Positions 35,762 through 45,169 of a stretch of 64,000 bases of DNA are shown here, piece by piece; positions within the stretch are counted from its first letter, which is position 1; each line of letters begins with the position of its first letter. The DNA lies in NCBI GenBank assembly GCA_963789515.1, contig CAWBKW010000004.1, positions 310,001 to 374,000 of the forward strand, written 5' to 3'. The notes below the pieces were generated by a model, which did no database searches, was not told where the DNA came from, and saw only the letters and a program-made list of their open reading frames with translations. The DNA comes from JBAXEO01 sp963789515 (GTDB lineage Bacteria > Actinomycetota > Coriobacteriia > Anaerosomatales > JAAXUF01). Position numbers and translations under genes: made by a program.

Positions 35762-38164
35762 CTACTCGTAGGCGATCGCGTCTCGCACGCTGACCCGCGA
35801 GGCGTTCCACGCGGGCAGTAGGCTCGAGACCACTGCGATGACGACCACGGAGGCCAGCCACAGGAAGACTCCGGGCCACGAGAACTGGTACGCCAGCGGG
35901 AGCGACATCGCCCCGCCCAACGCGTCGACCAGCCAGACCGACAAGGGCCACGACAGCAGGGCGCCGATGCTCCATGCCATGAGCGCGACCACCACGCCTT
36001 CGGTGATGAAGATGCCGAAGATCGACCGGTGTGAGGCGCCGATCGAGCGCATGACGCCGATCTCGCGCGTGGACTCCAGCACGTTGATGGTCATCGTGCC
36101 CGTCAGGCCGATCACGCCGACGATCGACAGGATGGCCGCCATGATGACGAGGAACGTCACCAGTATCCCCAGTTGGCTCGCGATCCCGTTCTTCCAGGCG
36201 ACCTGGGTCTCGGCCCCCGACACCGCGAAGCCCGCTTTGTCGAGGCGCTTCTCGAGGTCGTTCGCCACGCGCTGCTGCGCCTGATCGGTGTGGACGTCCG
36301 TCTTGACCAGCACGCGCGTGACACCGCCGGCTGCTCCGATAGCCGAGTCCAACGCGCTGCGATCGAAGAAGATGATCGGCCCGCGCATGTTCCCGGTTGC
36401 GATGCCGACGATCTTCCAGTCGTCCTCCTTGCCGCGGATCTTGAGCCGTACGGAATCTCCAACGCGCAGGTTGGGCTGGTCCGTCACAAGATCGGCGTTG
36501 ATCACGATCCCGTTCTTGTCGTCGGACTCGATCCAGCGCCCCGCCGAGATGGTCGGGTTCACGAAGCGGGAGTCGGGAGGGAGCCCGATGGCCAGGATTC
36601 CCTGGTTCTCGCTGCCGTCGGCTCGTTTGAGAGAAGCGCTGGCGTTGAGCCGTGTCTCGACCTCGGTCACGCCGAGCACCTTCTTGGCCTCCCGCTCGAG
36701 ATCCGCACCCGGCTCGGGCTGGCCGAAGAACACCTGCGCGTCGTAGATCCAGAACGCGCCGATGTCATCGACCGTCTTGAGCGTCGAAGCGCGGACCGAC
36801 AGCACGCCCATGACCACGGCCGAGGCAAGGATCAGCGTTGTCAGGGTGAGCGCGAGCCGGCCCTTGCGCAGGAACGTGTTTCGAAGTGAGAGCGCGACCG
36901 GCCTCGGCAGCCCCCGGATGAGGCCGAGACCCCGGTCGATGAGCCCGTGGCCGAAGTTCGGTGAGATGCCGGTGGCGTTGAGTGCGGCGACGACGCTGGT
37001 CCTCGCGCCCCTTCGAACCGGCACGATGGCGGCGAGAACGGGGACGAGAAGCCCGACAACGACCTCGAGCGCGATGACGTAGGCCGGCGGATTCCAGTTG
37101 ATGACGCGGAAGTTGAGCAGGCCGGCGGCGTAGCTGACGAACCAGCGTCCCGCCCAGATCGAAATGGGAACGCCGACCAGCACCGCGAGCACGCCGTAGA
37201 GCACGACCGTGGTGAGGTACATGCGCATGACCTGGCCCCACCGCGCGCCCACCGCCTTCATGATGCCGATCTGCCGGATCTGTTGTGCCATGAGCGCCGA
37301 GATGGTCGTGATGACCAGGAAGCCGGAGAGCGCGAGCGAGAGCACGCCGAGGGCCAGCAGGAGCAGCGAAACCGCCTTGAAGATGTCGCCGAGGAAGTGG
37401 CTGCCGGGCTCGGGCACGGTCGTCTGCAGCGCCTGGACGCCCGCGCCGCCAAGCTCCTTCTCGCGAACGTCGACCGCGATTCGGCTCGCCGCAGCCTGCG
37501 AGAGCGCCCGATCGAGCTGGAGCGCGAGGTAGTTGAGCTTGTCGGGCTCCTTGAGCGTCGACAGCGTGCCCATCGAAACGTACCCGACCACCATGTCCGA
37601 GAACATCGCCGGCACCGCGTTGATGTCGTGTGCGAAGCCCACCACCCGCAGTTCGGCTCGGCTGCCCGTGTCTGTCTCGACCGTGATCGTCTCGCCGATG
37701 CTGAACCGCTCGACCTGCTGGACGCTCTTCTCGAGCACGATCTCGCCCGGACCCGGCGGCCACGAACTCGCCTCTTCACGGGTGATCTTCTGGACCTCGA
37801 TGCTGCCGAAGCTGGGCAGCGCCCAGATCTGCATGGTGCTCCACCCCGCAGTGGATGTTGCAGGTGGCGATTCGGACGAGTAGCGCGCGAGGAGCTGCCG
37901 GCGCCCCTCAGCCGCGCGCACGTCGCTGCGGCCTTCGACTGAACGGACGAGCGAGGCGTCGAAGTCGGTGGTGAAGAACTCCGCCGAGGGCGCCGCCGAG
38001 GACAGGTAGTCCGTGTCGAACTCGCGGGTCAGGATGCCGCGGCCGCCCATGACCACGCCGATCGCGAAGATGCCCACCGCGATCGAGAGGACCACGAGCA
38101 ACGTGCGCAGCTTGTGCGTGGTCAGGTCTCGGATGACCTTATGCCAGCGGGGAGGCAGGGGCAC
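35762..38164 (-). CDS. ABC transporter permease, MacB/FtsX type with two FtsX domains
   Basis: 800 residues. N-terminal TM (HKLRTLLVVLSIAVGIFAIGVVMGG), a large extracellular MacB-PCD domain (about 50-260), and a first FtsX block (VSLLLLALGVLSLALSGFLVITTISALMAQQIRQIGIMKAVGA). A second TM/extracellular unit (LALTLTTLILASAVVMGVLSV) leads to a C-terminal FtsX block (MTINVLESTREIGVMRSIGASHRSIF, LLPAWNASRVSVRDAIAYE). The ATPase gene ends 5 bases upstream. Such pairs move lipids, peptides or transduce mechanical signals at the envelope. Confidence 0.9.
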   Translation of the reverse strand: MPLPPRWHKVIRDLTTHKLRTLLVVLSIAVGIFAIGVVMGGRGILTREFDTDYLSSAAPSAEFFTTDFDASLVRSVEGRSDVRAAEGRRQLLARYSSESPPATSTAGWSTMQIWALPSFGSIEVQKITREEASSWPPGPGEIVLEKSVQQVERFSIGETITVETDTGSRAELRVVGFAHDINAVPAMFSDMVVGYVSMGTLSTLKEPDKLNYLALQLDRALSQAAASRIAVDVREKELGGAGVQALQTTVPEPGSHFLGDIFKAVSLLLLALGVLSLALSGFLVITTISALMAQQIRQIGIMKAVGARWGQVMRMYLTTVVLYGVLAVLVGVPISIWAGRWFVSYAAGLLNFRVINWNPPAYVIALEVVVGLLVPVLAAIVPVRRGARTSVVAALNATGISPNFGHGLIDRGLGLIRGLPRPVALSLRNTFLRKGRLALTLTTLILASAVVMGVLSVRASTLKTVDDIGAFWIYDAQVFFGQPEPGADLEREAKKVLGVTEVETRLNASASLKRADGSENQGILAIGLPPDSRFVNPTISAGRWIESDDKNGIVINADLVTDQPNLRVGDSVRLKIRGKEDDWKIVGIATGNMRGPIIFFDRSALDSAIGAAGGVTRVLVKTDVHTDQAQQRVANDLEKRLDKAGFAVSGAETQVAWKNGIASQLGILVTFLVIMAAILSIVGVIGLTGTMTINVLESTREIGVMRSIGASHRSIFGIFITEGVVVALMAWSIGALLSWPLSVWLVDALGGAMSLPLAYQFSWPGVFLWLASVVVIAVVSSLLPAWNASRVSVRDAIAYE

Positions 38165-38169
38165 CGCGG

Positions 38170-38892
38170 CTAGACCAGGCCCTCGGCCATGAGTGCGTTG
38201 AGGGTGTTGAGACGCTCTTCGACGATCTCGCCGTCAGAGACGTGCAGGCTGCGACGAACCCGCGCGGCGATATCGGAGTCGTGGGTGACCATGATGATGG
38301 TCTTGCCGTCGTCGACAAGCCGCTCGAAGAGGCTGAAGACCGAATCTGCGGTCTTGGAGTCCAGGTTGCCCGTCGGCTCGTCGGCCGCAAGGATCGGCGG
38401 GTCGTTGGCGAGCGCCCGGGCGATGGCGACGCGCTGCTGCTGGCCTCCCGAAAGCGCCGACGGGAGCTTGTCGGCCTGGTCGGCCATCTCGACCTGCTCG
38501 AGCAGGTGCAGCGCGCGCTCGGGGCGCTCGGCGGTCGTGTAGACGTTGCAGAAGTCCATCGGCAGCATGACGTTCTCGGCGACCGTCAGCGTGGGGAGCA
38601 GCTGGAAGAACTGGAACACAACGCCGATCGTCTTGCCGCGCCAGACCGCGAGCTGGTTCTCGTTGAGTTTGTGCACCGGCGTCCCACCGATGAGCACCGT
38701 TCCCGAGCTGGGTCGGTCGATGCCGGTGATCATGTTGATGAGCGTGGTCTTGCCGCTCCCCGACTTGCCGATGAGCCCGATGAACTCGCCGGCATCCACG
38801 TCGAGGTCGATGCCGCGCAGGGCGGTGAAGGGCACCTCGCCGGTGTCGTAGGTCTTGACCACGTCGGTCATGCGGATCAGGGGTTCAGGCAT
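38170..38892 (-). CDS. ABC transporter ATP-binding protein, MacB/LolD type
   Basis: 240 residues from the ATG at 38892. Walker A is GKSGSGKTTLINMI, the signature LSGGQQQRVAIARAL, Walker B ILAADEPTGNLD, and the H-loop MVTHDSD. All catalytic residues are present. A longer open frame upstream lacks family similarity, so I start at MPEPLIRMTDVVKTYDTGE, with GGAG about 10 bases before it. It powers the FtsX permease that follows. Confidence 0.93.
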   Translation of the reverse strand: MPEPLIRMTDVVKTYDTGEVPFTALRGIDLDVDAGEFIGLIGKSGSGKTTLINMITGIDRPSSGTVLIGGTPVHKLNENQLAVWRGKTIGVVFQFFQLLPTLTVAENVMLPMDFCNVYTTAERPERALHLLEQVEMADQADKLPSALSGGQQQRVAIARALANDPPILAADEPTGNLDSKTADSVFSLFERLVDDGKTIIMVTHDSDIAARVRRSLHVSDGEIVEERLNTLNALMAEGLV

Positions 38893-39164
38893 GGGCTCAT
38901 GGCTCCGATGTAGATTGGCCGGCAACAAGGGGAATCTACCACGCGAAACGCGTGCCGAGCATCGCTGCACCACCGGGAGCACACATGTGCCGATCTTCCA
39001 CACCATCGCTCGAGTACTCGCCGAGACGGCCCGTCGCGATTGCGGTGTCCGCTTCGGGACCGGCCGGAGGCGCGAACCCGGACGATAGCACCGGAGGCGC
39101 GGCGGGGGCACCGCGTCCGAGCGGCCCATCGCCCGACGCCTTCACGCGAAACCTGCGCGTGCCT

Positions 39165-39266
39165 ATGCCGCTCGGTCGCAAGGTGAGACTCGTCGTTCGC
39201 AACGCGGCCATAAAGGTCAAGACACGACAGAGCTGCTGTGGCCACCCGGGCGAACCCGGTTGTTGA
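39165..39266 (+). CDS. Possible small protein ending CCGHPGEPGC
   Basis: An open frame runs from a GTG at 38952 to 39266 and ends NAAIKVKTRQSCCGHPGEPGC. This Cys-rich tail resembles a motif I recall at the C-terminus of short bacterial proteins, but I cannot name a family. The short form from the ATG at 39165 (MPLGRKVRLVVRNAAIK) would have 33 residues and a basic helix before the motif. No good ribosome site is visible for either start. It lies in the 434-base gap between the ABC ATPase and rsgA, where I see nothing else. Confidence 0.4.
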   Translation: MPLGRKVRLVVRNAAIKVKTRQSCCGHPGEPGC

Positions 39267-39326
39267 AGGTAGCCGGCGCCGCCCGTCGGGCGGATCGCAA
39301 CGCACTCGCCAACCTTTGCTCCGCGA

Positions 39327-40442
39327 CTACCGGCTCTTCTTGCCGGGGTTGTCCCGGAAGAACCGTTTGGCCGACTTGCTGATCGCCTTGTTCGTCTGCT
39401 CCTTGGCGGCCCACGCCTTCTTGTCCTGACGATGCGCCAGCTCGATGAGTTCGGCCTGCAGGAACCGGTAGCTCTCGAGCCGCCGGAGCGGCAGCGCCCC
39501 GCTCTCCACCGCCGCGATGACCGCACATCCCGGCTCCGACGTGTGCGTGCAGTCTCTGAAGTGGCACCTCTCGGCGAGCGCATCGATGTCGGGAAAAGCA
39601 CTCGCTATCCCGTCGCTTGCATCCCACAGCGCGATACCGCGCATACCGGGCGTGTCGATGAGCACTCCGCCCCCGGGCAGCAGAACCATCTCGCGCGCCA
39701 CCGTCGTGTGGCGCCCCTTGTCGTCGCTCTCCCGAACGGCGCGGGTCTCCTGCGCTTCTGTCCCGAGCAGACGGTTCACCAGCGTCGACTTGCCCACGCC
39801 CGACCCGCCGAGCAGTGCGGCGGTCACGCCTGGCCCGATGCGGTGACGAATCTCGTCAAGCCCCATCCCGGTGACGGCGCTCTCGACGATGATCTCGACG
39901 TTGGGGGCCGAGTCGGAAGCGAGATTGCGCTGGTAGTCCACGTCCTCCGCGACATCCGCCTTGGTCAGGATGACGATGGGCGTTGCGCCGCTCTCCCATG
40001 CGAGCACCAGCTCGCGCTCGAGCCGGCGGACGTTGAGCCCGCGACCTGAGAGCGACTGCACGACGAAGACGACGTCGACGTTGGCGATCAGAACCTGCTC
40101 GACGGTGGTCTCGGCGGGGTCCTTGCGGGCGAACGCTGTGGCGCGCGGCAGGATCGCCTCGATGATGGCGAGGTCGTGGCCGCTCGGATGGGAGAGGGCG
40201 ACCCAGTCGCCGACGACGGCGCGGCTGCCCACACCGCGCATCTTGACCAGGTGGACGGCGGGCTCGGCCCGCACCGCCCCGGACTCGGTGGCGACGAGCG
40301 GGAACTCGCGATCGACCCGAGACACGCGGCCGGGGAAGAAGCCGTCCTCGGCGAGCGACCCGAACAGGACCTGCTCGCGCTCGGTCCAGCCGAGGTCGGC
40401 GAGTGTGGGGACGTCGCTGTGGGATTCGTCAGGCACGTCCAC
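39327..40442 (-). CDS. rsgA: Ribosome small subunit-dependent GTPase RsgA
   Basis: 371 residues, GTG start at 40442. Circularly permuted GTPase for 30S maturation: an OB-fold N-terminus (FPGRVSRVDREFPLVATESG), then G4 VILTKAD, G1 LLGGSGVGKSTLVNRLLG, G3 LIDTPGMRGIAL, and the C-terminal zinc knuckle CHFRDCTHTSEPGCAV. The domain order is typical. It is longer than average by a short N-terminal piece. It lies 75 bases downstream of metW. Confidence 0.94.
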   Translation of the reverse strand: MDVPDESHSDVPTLADLGWTEREQVLFGSLAEDGFFPGRVSRVDREFPLVATESGAVRAEPAVHLVKMRGVGSRAVVGDWVALSHPSGHDLAIIEAILPRATAFARKDPAETTVEQVLIANVDVVFVVQSLSGRGLNVRRLERELVLAWESGATPIVILTKADVAEDVDYQRNLASDSAPNVEIIVESAVTGMGLDEIRHRIGPGVTAALLGGSGVGKSTLVNRLLGTEAQETRAVRESDDKGRHTTVAREMVLLPGGGVLIDTPGMRGIALWDASDGIASAFPDIDALAERCHFRDCTHTSEPGCAVIAAVESGALPLRRLESYRFLQAELIELAHRQDKKAWAAKEQTNKAISKSAKRFFRDNPGKKSR

Positions 40443-40517
40443 AGGATAGCGCGAGCAGAGAGGCGGCGTGGTGTTGTGGACGCCGTCCGCCTCGTGATGT
40501 GGGTCGTCCGCGAAAGG

Positions 40518-41138
40518 CTAACCCCGCTTGCGCACCACCGCGACCGCCGTGTCGGCGAAGAGGTTGGGGGCGAAGCTCACCCGCCGCACGCGCTCGCGCC
40601 ATTCCCCTGCCGAAAGCGGGATCTCCTGTTCGATGACTCCCCCGTTGGCGGCGACGAAGTCCCGGAAGTCCTTGAGCGTCGTGTGGTGGATGTTGGGCGT
40701 GTCGTACCACGAGAACGGGATCGACTCGCTGACGGGCATGCGGCCCTTGAGCGCAAGGTAGCCGCGGACGCGCCAGTGGCCGAAGTTCGGGAACGTCACG
40801 ATGGAGTGGGTTCCTACCCGGAGCATCTCCCGCAAGACGAGTGACGGGTTTCGAACCACCTGAAGTGTCTGCGAGAGAACCACGAAGTCAAACGCCCCGT
40901 CGGGATAGCCGGCGAGGCCTTCGTCGAGGTCGGCCTGCACCACCGACAGACCCTGCGAGATCGCCGCCGCGATCTCCTCGGGGAGCAGTTCGATACCGCG
41001 CACGTCGCAGCCGCGCTCGTCCCGGAGATGCGCGATGAGCGAGCCATCGCCGCAGCCCAGGTCCAAGACGCGGCTGCCGGGCTCGACGAGCGAGATGACG
41101 AGCTGCAGGTCGGCGCGCAAGAGGTCGGCGGCGGTCAC
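40518..41138 (-). CDS. metW: Methionine biosynthesis protein MetW
   Basis: 206 residues, GTG start at 41138. It has a methyltransferase-like fold with VLDLGCGDGSLIAHL, GIELLPEEIAAAI and the MetW-specific LSQTLQVVRNPSLVLREMLRVG and TFPNFGHWRVR. MetW partners MetX in many bacteria and is needed for acyl-homoserine formation or its control. It directly follows metX here, completing metY-metX-metW. Confidence 0.93.
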   Translation of the reverse strand: MTAADLLRADLQLVISLVEPGSRVLDLGCGDGSLIAHLRDERGCDVRGIELLPEEIAAAISQGLSVVQADLDEGLAGYPDGAFDFVVLSQTLQVVRNPSLVLREMLRVGTHSIVTFPNFGHWRVRGYLALKGRMPVSESIPFSWYDTPNIHHTTLKDFRDFVAANGGVIEQEIPLSAGEWRERVRRVSFAPNLFADTAVAVVRKRG

Positions 41139-41165
41139 TGCGCATCACCGCCCGAGGGCGCCGGC

Positions 41166-42336
41166 TCAAGCCCGGCGCGCGCCTCGAGAAGCGCCCGGTC
41201 CAGGAACGGGCTCGATGTAGCGGCGCTGCTCCTCGGGCTCGAGGAGGAAGGCGTCATGCCCGTAAGGGCTCTCGATCTCGGCGAAGCTGACCTCGCCGCG
41301 CGCGACCCGAATGGCGTCGACCAGCCCTCGCGTCTGATACGTCGGGAACAGCCAGTCGCTTGTGAACGTGAGCAGCAGGAAGCGCACGGGCGTCTTGGCG
41401 AGTGCCGCGGCGACGGAGTCGGCGCCGCTGGCGAGGTCGAAGTAGTCCATCGCCTTGGTCATGTAGAGGTACGTGTTGGCGTCGAAGCGCTCCACGAACT
41501 TGCGGCCCTGGTACGCCAGGTAGCTCTCGACCTCGAACTCGGTCACGAACTCGAACGCGTGGTCCTCGCGGGCCCGCAGACGTCGGCCGAACTTGGCGCG
41601 CATCGACTCGTCGGACAGGTAGGTGATGTGCCCGACCATCCGAGCGATAGCAAGCCCCTGCTCGGGCTGGGCTCCACCGTAGTAGTCGCCACCCGCGAAG
41701 TCGGGATCGCCGAGTATCGCCGTCCGGCCCACCTCGTTGAATGCTATGGCCTGCGCGGCCAGCCGGGGCGTGGTGGCGACGCCGATACACGTCCGGACCC
41801 GCTCGGGATAGAGCTTCGCCCACGCGAGCGCCTGCATCCCGCCCATCGAACCACCGACGACCGCCAGAAGCTTCTCCACGCCGAGACGGTCGAGCAGGGC
41901 CGCCTGGGCGGCGACCATGTCCTCGACGGTGACGAGCGGGAAGCGCGTGCCGTAGGGTGTGTCGGTGGCGGGATCGAGCGAGCCGGGACCGGTCGTGCCC
42001 GAGCAGCCGCCGAGCACGTTGGCGCAGATCACGAAGTAGCGGTCGGTATCGATGGCCTGGCCGGGTCCGACCATGACCTCCCACCAGCCGGGCTTCTCGG
42101 CGCCGTTCTTGCCGACGCCGGCGGCCACGTGAGCATCACCCGAGAGTGCGTGGCAGATCAGGACGGCGTTGGTGCCGCCCTCGTCGAGTGCGCCGAACGT
42201 CTCGTAGGTGATGTCGACGTGCTCGAGCCGGCGGCCTGATACGAGATCCAGGCCGTCCGGCAGCGAGCACACTTGTGGGCCCGACGCCGGGCGGCGTTAC
42301 CGCTCGCCGCGCCGTGCGTTTCGGTTCCTGGAGCAC
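41166..42336 (-). CDS. metX: Homoserine O-acetyltransferase (frame change near 42275)
   Basis: Acetylates homoserine for methionine synthesis. Alpha/beta-hydrolase core: DITYETFGALDEGGTNAVLICHALSGDAHVA, ICANVLGGCSGTTGPGS, nucleophile elbow VVGGSMGGMQALAWA, and C-terminal His in PYGHDAFLLE. The intact frame opens at a GTG at 42272, which is slightly short. A GTG at 42336, 3 bases past the metY stop, gives an N-terminus ending TPPGVGP that joins QVCSLPDGLDLVSG after one frame change, so I use it. Operon with metY and metW. Confidence 0.9.
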
Positions 42337-42339
42337 CGA

Positions 42340-43644
42340 CTACACCTTCTCCAGCGCCTGCTCGAGGTCGGCGATGATGTCCTCGATACTCTCGATACCG
42401 ACTGCGAGCGCGGACGAAGTCATCGCCGATCCCGGCCTTCACGAGCTCCTCTTCGGAGAGCTGCGAGTGCGTGGTCGACGCGGGGTGGATGATAAGCGAT
42501 TTCGCGTCGCCCACGTTGGCGAGGTGCGAGAACAGCTCGACGCCGTTGATGAGCGTCTTGCCGGCCTCGAGCCCGCCCTTCACGCCGAACACCACGACGC
42601 CGCCGTAGCCGTTCTCAGGTACTTCTTGGCGTTGGCGTGCGTGGGGTGGCTCTCCAGGCCCGGGTACGCGACCCAGGCGACCTTGGGGTGGTTCTCGAGG
42701 TAGCGCGCGACCGCCAGCGCGTTGTCGGAGTGGCGCTGGACCCGCAGCGAGAGCGTCTCGACGCCGAGCAGGAACTGCTGCGCGTTGAACGGCGAGAGCG
42801 AACTGCCGAGGTCGCGGAGCAGGTTGACGCGCGCTCGGATGCCGAAGGCGACATTGCCCAGACCCGGGAAGTCACCGAAGACGTCCCAGAACTTCAGGCC
42901 GTGGTAGCTCGCGTCGGGCTCGGTGAACTCGGGATGACGGCCCTGGCTCCAGTCGAAGTTGCCGCCGTCGACGAGGATGCCGCCGATCGAGGTGCCGTGC
43001 CCGCCGAGCCACTTGGTGAGCGACTCGATCACGACGGCTGCACCGTGCTCGAACGGACGACAGCAGGTACGGGCGTGGCGAAGGTGTTGTCGACGAACAG
43101 CGGGATGCCGATCTCTCGGCCAGCCGCAGCCAGCGCCGCGAAGTCCGGAACGTCGAGACGCGGGTTGCCGATCGACTCGATGAACCAGGCGGTCGTGGTG
43201 TCGTCGGTGGCGTCGACGAAGCCCTGGACGTCGGTCGGCTCGACGAAGCGCACCGTGATACCGAGGCGGCGGAACGTGTGCAGGAAGATGTTCCACGTAC
43301 CGCCGTAGAGCGACGTCGACGCGACGATGCTGCCGCCGGTGTTGGTGACGTTGAGCAGGCCGAGGACCTCGGCGGCATGGCCGGAGGACAGGGCGAGCGC
43401 CGCGCTGCCGCCGTGGAGAGCCGGCGATGCGCTGCTCGAGCACGTCGTTGGTCGGATTCATGATGCGCGAGTAGATGTTGCCGAACGCGCGCAGGCCGAA
43501 CAGGTCGGCCGCGTGGTCGGTGTCCTTGAAGTTGTAGGCGACCGTCTGGTAGATCGGGACGGCACGCGAGCCGGTGGTGGGATCGGGTGCGGCGCCTCCG
43601 TGGACGGCGATGGTATCGAAACGCGGGGTGGTCGAGTCGCTCAT
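42340..43644 (-). CDS. metY: O-acetylhomoserine sulfhydrylase (four frame changes)
   Basis: PLP enzyme that makes homocysteine from O-acetylhomoserine and sulfide. It starts RFDTIAVHGGAAPDPTTGSRAVPIYQTVAYNFKD and has RIMNPTNDVLEQRIA. Frame changes near 43425, 43055, 42612 and 42415 interrupt otherwise ordered family sequence: GGSAALALSSGHAAEVLGLLN, TSLYGGTWNIFLHTFRRLGI, IGIPLFVDNTFATP, VVIESLTKWLGGHGTSIGG (Schiff-base Lys), VKGGLEAGKTLINGVELFSHL, SLIIHPASTTHSQLS, and the end LEQALEKV. About 434 residues, normal. It is preceded by a Met-rich leader peptide. Confidence 0.9.
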
Positions 43645-43702
43645 GGTGAATCAAGCCTCACTTCTGGGTTCGTGTCTGATGGGGACGATACCCGACTTTG
43701 CG

Positions 43703-43813
43703 CTAGGCGCGCAGGTCGGCCGAAGGCCGCCCGGATCCGGCGCATACGCCGAAAGACCCGGGCTGGGTCATCATCATGTCCATCATCATCACGAACTCAG
43801 ACGGGCGAACCAT
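43703..43813 (-). CDS. Methionine-rich leader peptide upstream of metY
   Basis: A 36-residue frame from the ATG at 43813 with AGGAGG 14 bases before it. Residues 9-15 read MMMDMMM: six Met codons in seven, at 43789-43781 and 43777-43769. It ends with a TAG at 43703, 58 bases before the metY ATG. A very stable hairpin starts 6 bases after the last Met codon. This is the layout of amino-acid attenuators (as for trp, his, leu), with methionine as the monitored residue and a methionine-synthesis operon downstream. Function is inference; the codon run and hairpin are seen directly. Confidence 0.6.
   Translation of the reverse strand: MVRPSEFVMMMDMMMTQPGSFGVCAGSGRPSADLRA
43730..43762 (-). promoter_or_regulatory. 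Candidate attenuator hairpin in the metY leader
   Basis: On the minus strand, CCCGGGTC (43762-43755) pairs with GATCCGGG (43737-43730), eight pairs with one G-U. This encloses CGGCG-TATG-CGCCG (43751-43738), five more pairs, with a three-base bulge TTT. A second hairpin CGGCC-TTC-GGCCG follows at 43729-43717. There is no U tract, so the switch may act through Rho or on metY translation. A ribosome stalled at the Met codons would cover the first arm. Confidence 0.5.
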
Positions 43814-43906
43814 GATTGCTCGATCACACCTCCTTGCAGCTGACTCAAGCCGACCGGGTCGGCAGCTGGTGACGGACAGCCGAGTCGCGTCCATCGCGTT
43901 CCGCAC

Positions 43907-43935
43907 ATAGTGGCGGCGATTTGAAGGCAGGTCAA
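43907..43935 (-). promoter_or_regulatory. Candidate promoter of the metY leader
   Basis: On the minus strand, TTGACC (43935-43930), a 17-base spacer, then CACTAT (43912-43907). About 95 bases separate it from the leader-peptide start. The -10 matches the consensus at only three positions, so the call is moderate. Nothing else is evident between 43814 and 44085. Confidence 0.35.
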
Positions 43936-44085
43936 GAGGCTAATCCGCACTTCGCGGGTGCGATGGGAGCCGTTTCTTCCGTGCTGCACGAGCCGGCCAT
44001 GTGGACCGCGCTATCATGTGATCTGCCCGAGTGTCACGGGCCGATCAGCACGATCCTCGTTCGCGGACGACTCGAAGGGGCACCG

Positions 44086-44675
44086 ATGAAGCGACTTCTC
44101 GGACCGCTCGAACGGCTCTATCCGATGCCCTGCGTCCTCGTCGTCGGGGGCACCATGGAGCTCGCGGATACCCTTGCTGTGGCCTGGATCAACGTCATCG
44201 CCTCCACGCCTCCGACGCTCGCGATGGGACTCCGCCGAACGCGCCGCACCCTCGAGCTCATCCGCGAAACCGGCGACTTCACCGTCAATGTCCCCGACAC
44301 CTCACTCGTGGCGGCCGTCGACTACTGCGGGATCTCCAGCGGACGCTCGACCGACAAGTTCTCCGACGCGGGCCTCACGCTCGAGCCGAGCGCGCTCGTC
44401 ACCGCCCCGATCGATCGCCGAGTGCCCCTACAACCTCGAGTGCCGCGTCACCAGCGAGGTCGAAGTCGGAGAGTACGTGGTGGTCCTCGGCGAGATCGTC
44501 GAGACGCATGCCGAGGAGCGCATCCTGCGAGCCGGTACCGACATCGTCGACATGGATTGCGCTCGACCCGCTCTCCTACATCGCCGGCGCCCGTGAGTAC
44601 CGCGCGATCGGCCGCAAGGTCGCGGATGCGTACAGCGTCGGCAAGTCCCTCAAGCCCACGGCCGACGACGCCTGA
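44086..44675 (+). CDS. Flavin reductase-like / NADH-FMN oxidoreductase (two frame changes)
   Basis: ATG at 44086 with GAAGGGGCACC upstream: LLGPLERLYPMPCVLVVGGT, then ADTLAVAWINVIASTPPTLAMGLRRTRRTLELIRETGDFTVNVPD, the FMN-binding split-barrel signature of the flavin reductase family. Frame changes near 44415 and 44565 connect to AECPYNLECRVTSEVEVGEYVVVLGEIVETHAEE and LDPLSYIAGAREYRAIGRKVADAYSVGKSL. About 196 residues, normal. Related proteins in anaerobes are often called flavoredoxin. It is followed at once by a GNAT gene. Confidence 0.82.
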
Positions 44676-44679
44676 ACCG

Positions 44680-45160
44680 ATGACCCCGCTGCCCGACGGC
44701 GTGGTCATCAGACTCGCAACCCGTGATGAGGCCGAGGCGGTCGCCGCCACCGTGCGCCGGGCGTTCGTCACCGAGGCCGAGATCTACGGAGCCGACGTCC
44801 CGCCGCTGCACGAGAGCGCCCAGGACGTCCTCGACACCTTCGACGCCGGCGACGTGACGCTCGTCGCGGAGGCTGACGGCGCCGTCGTCGGCACGGTGCG
44901 CGGCGAGACGCTCGCGGGCGGTGAGGTCATGATCCGTCGGCTCGGCGTCGACGGGGAGTGGCGCGGCCGCGGCATCGCGCGGGCACTCATGATCGCGCTG
45001 GAGGCCGCATACGCGGATGCGCCGCGCATCGAGCTGTTCACCGGCAGCCTCTCGACCGCCGCGCTCGCGCTCTACGGGTCGCTCGGCTACGAGTACGTCC
45101 GGACCGAGACGGATCGCCCCCGGCGTCGACCTGCTCTACCTGGAGAAGCGCCGCCGCTGA
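44680..45160 (+). CDS. GNAT-family N-acetyltransferase (frame change near 45115)
   Basis: About 160 residues, starting 4 bases after the flavin reductase stop. Acetyl-CoA binding motif A is LGVDGEWRGRGIARALMIALE; motif B is IELFTGSLSTAALALYGSLGYEYVR. A frame change near 45115 lets the C-terminus end PGVDLLYLEKRRR at a TGA at 45158, typical of the family, rather than running on into the next gene. The substrate is unknown. Confidence 0.8.
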
Positions 45161-45169
45161 CGGCCCTCG

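Noticed and set aside
38893..39129. Extended N-terminus for the MacB-type ATPase (start at 39129)
   Set aside because: The extra 79 residues lack family similarity; the ATG at 38892 begins the normal ATPase fold.
43574..43843. Plus-strand frame with a HHHVHHHH run, looking like a His-rich metal protein
   Set aside because: It is the complement of the ATG repeats of the methionine leader peptide; the minus strand has the SD and the operon context.
43645..43935. SAM riboswitch or T-box upstream of metY
   Set aside because: No T-box motif (TGGNACCGCG) or recognisable SAM aptamer core; the leader peptide explains the region better.
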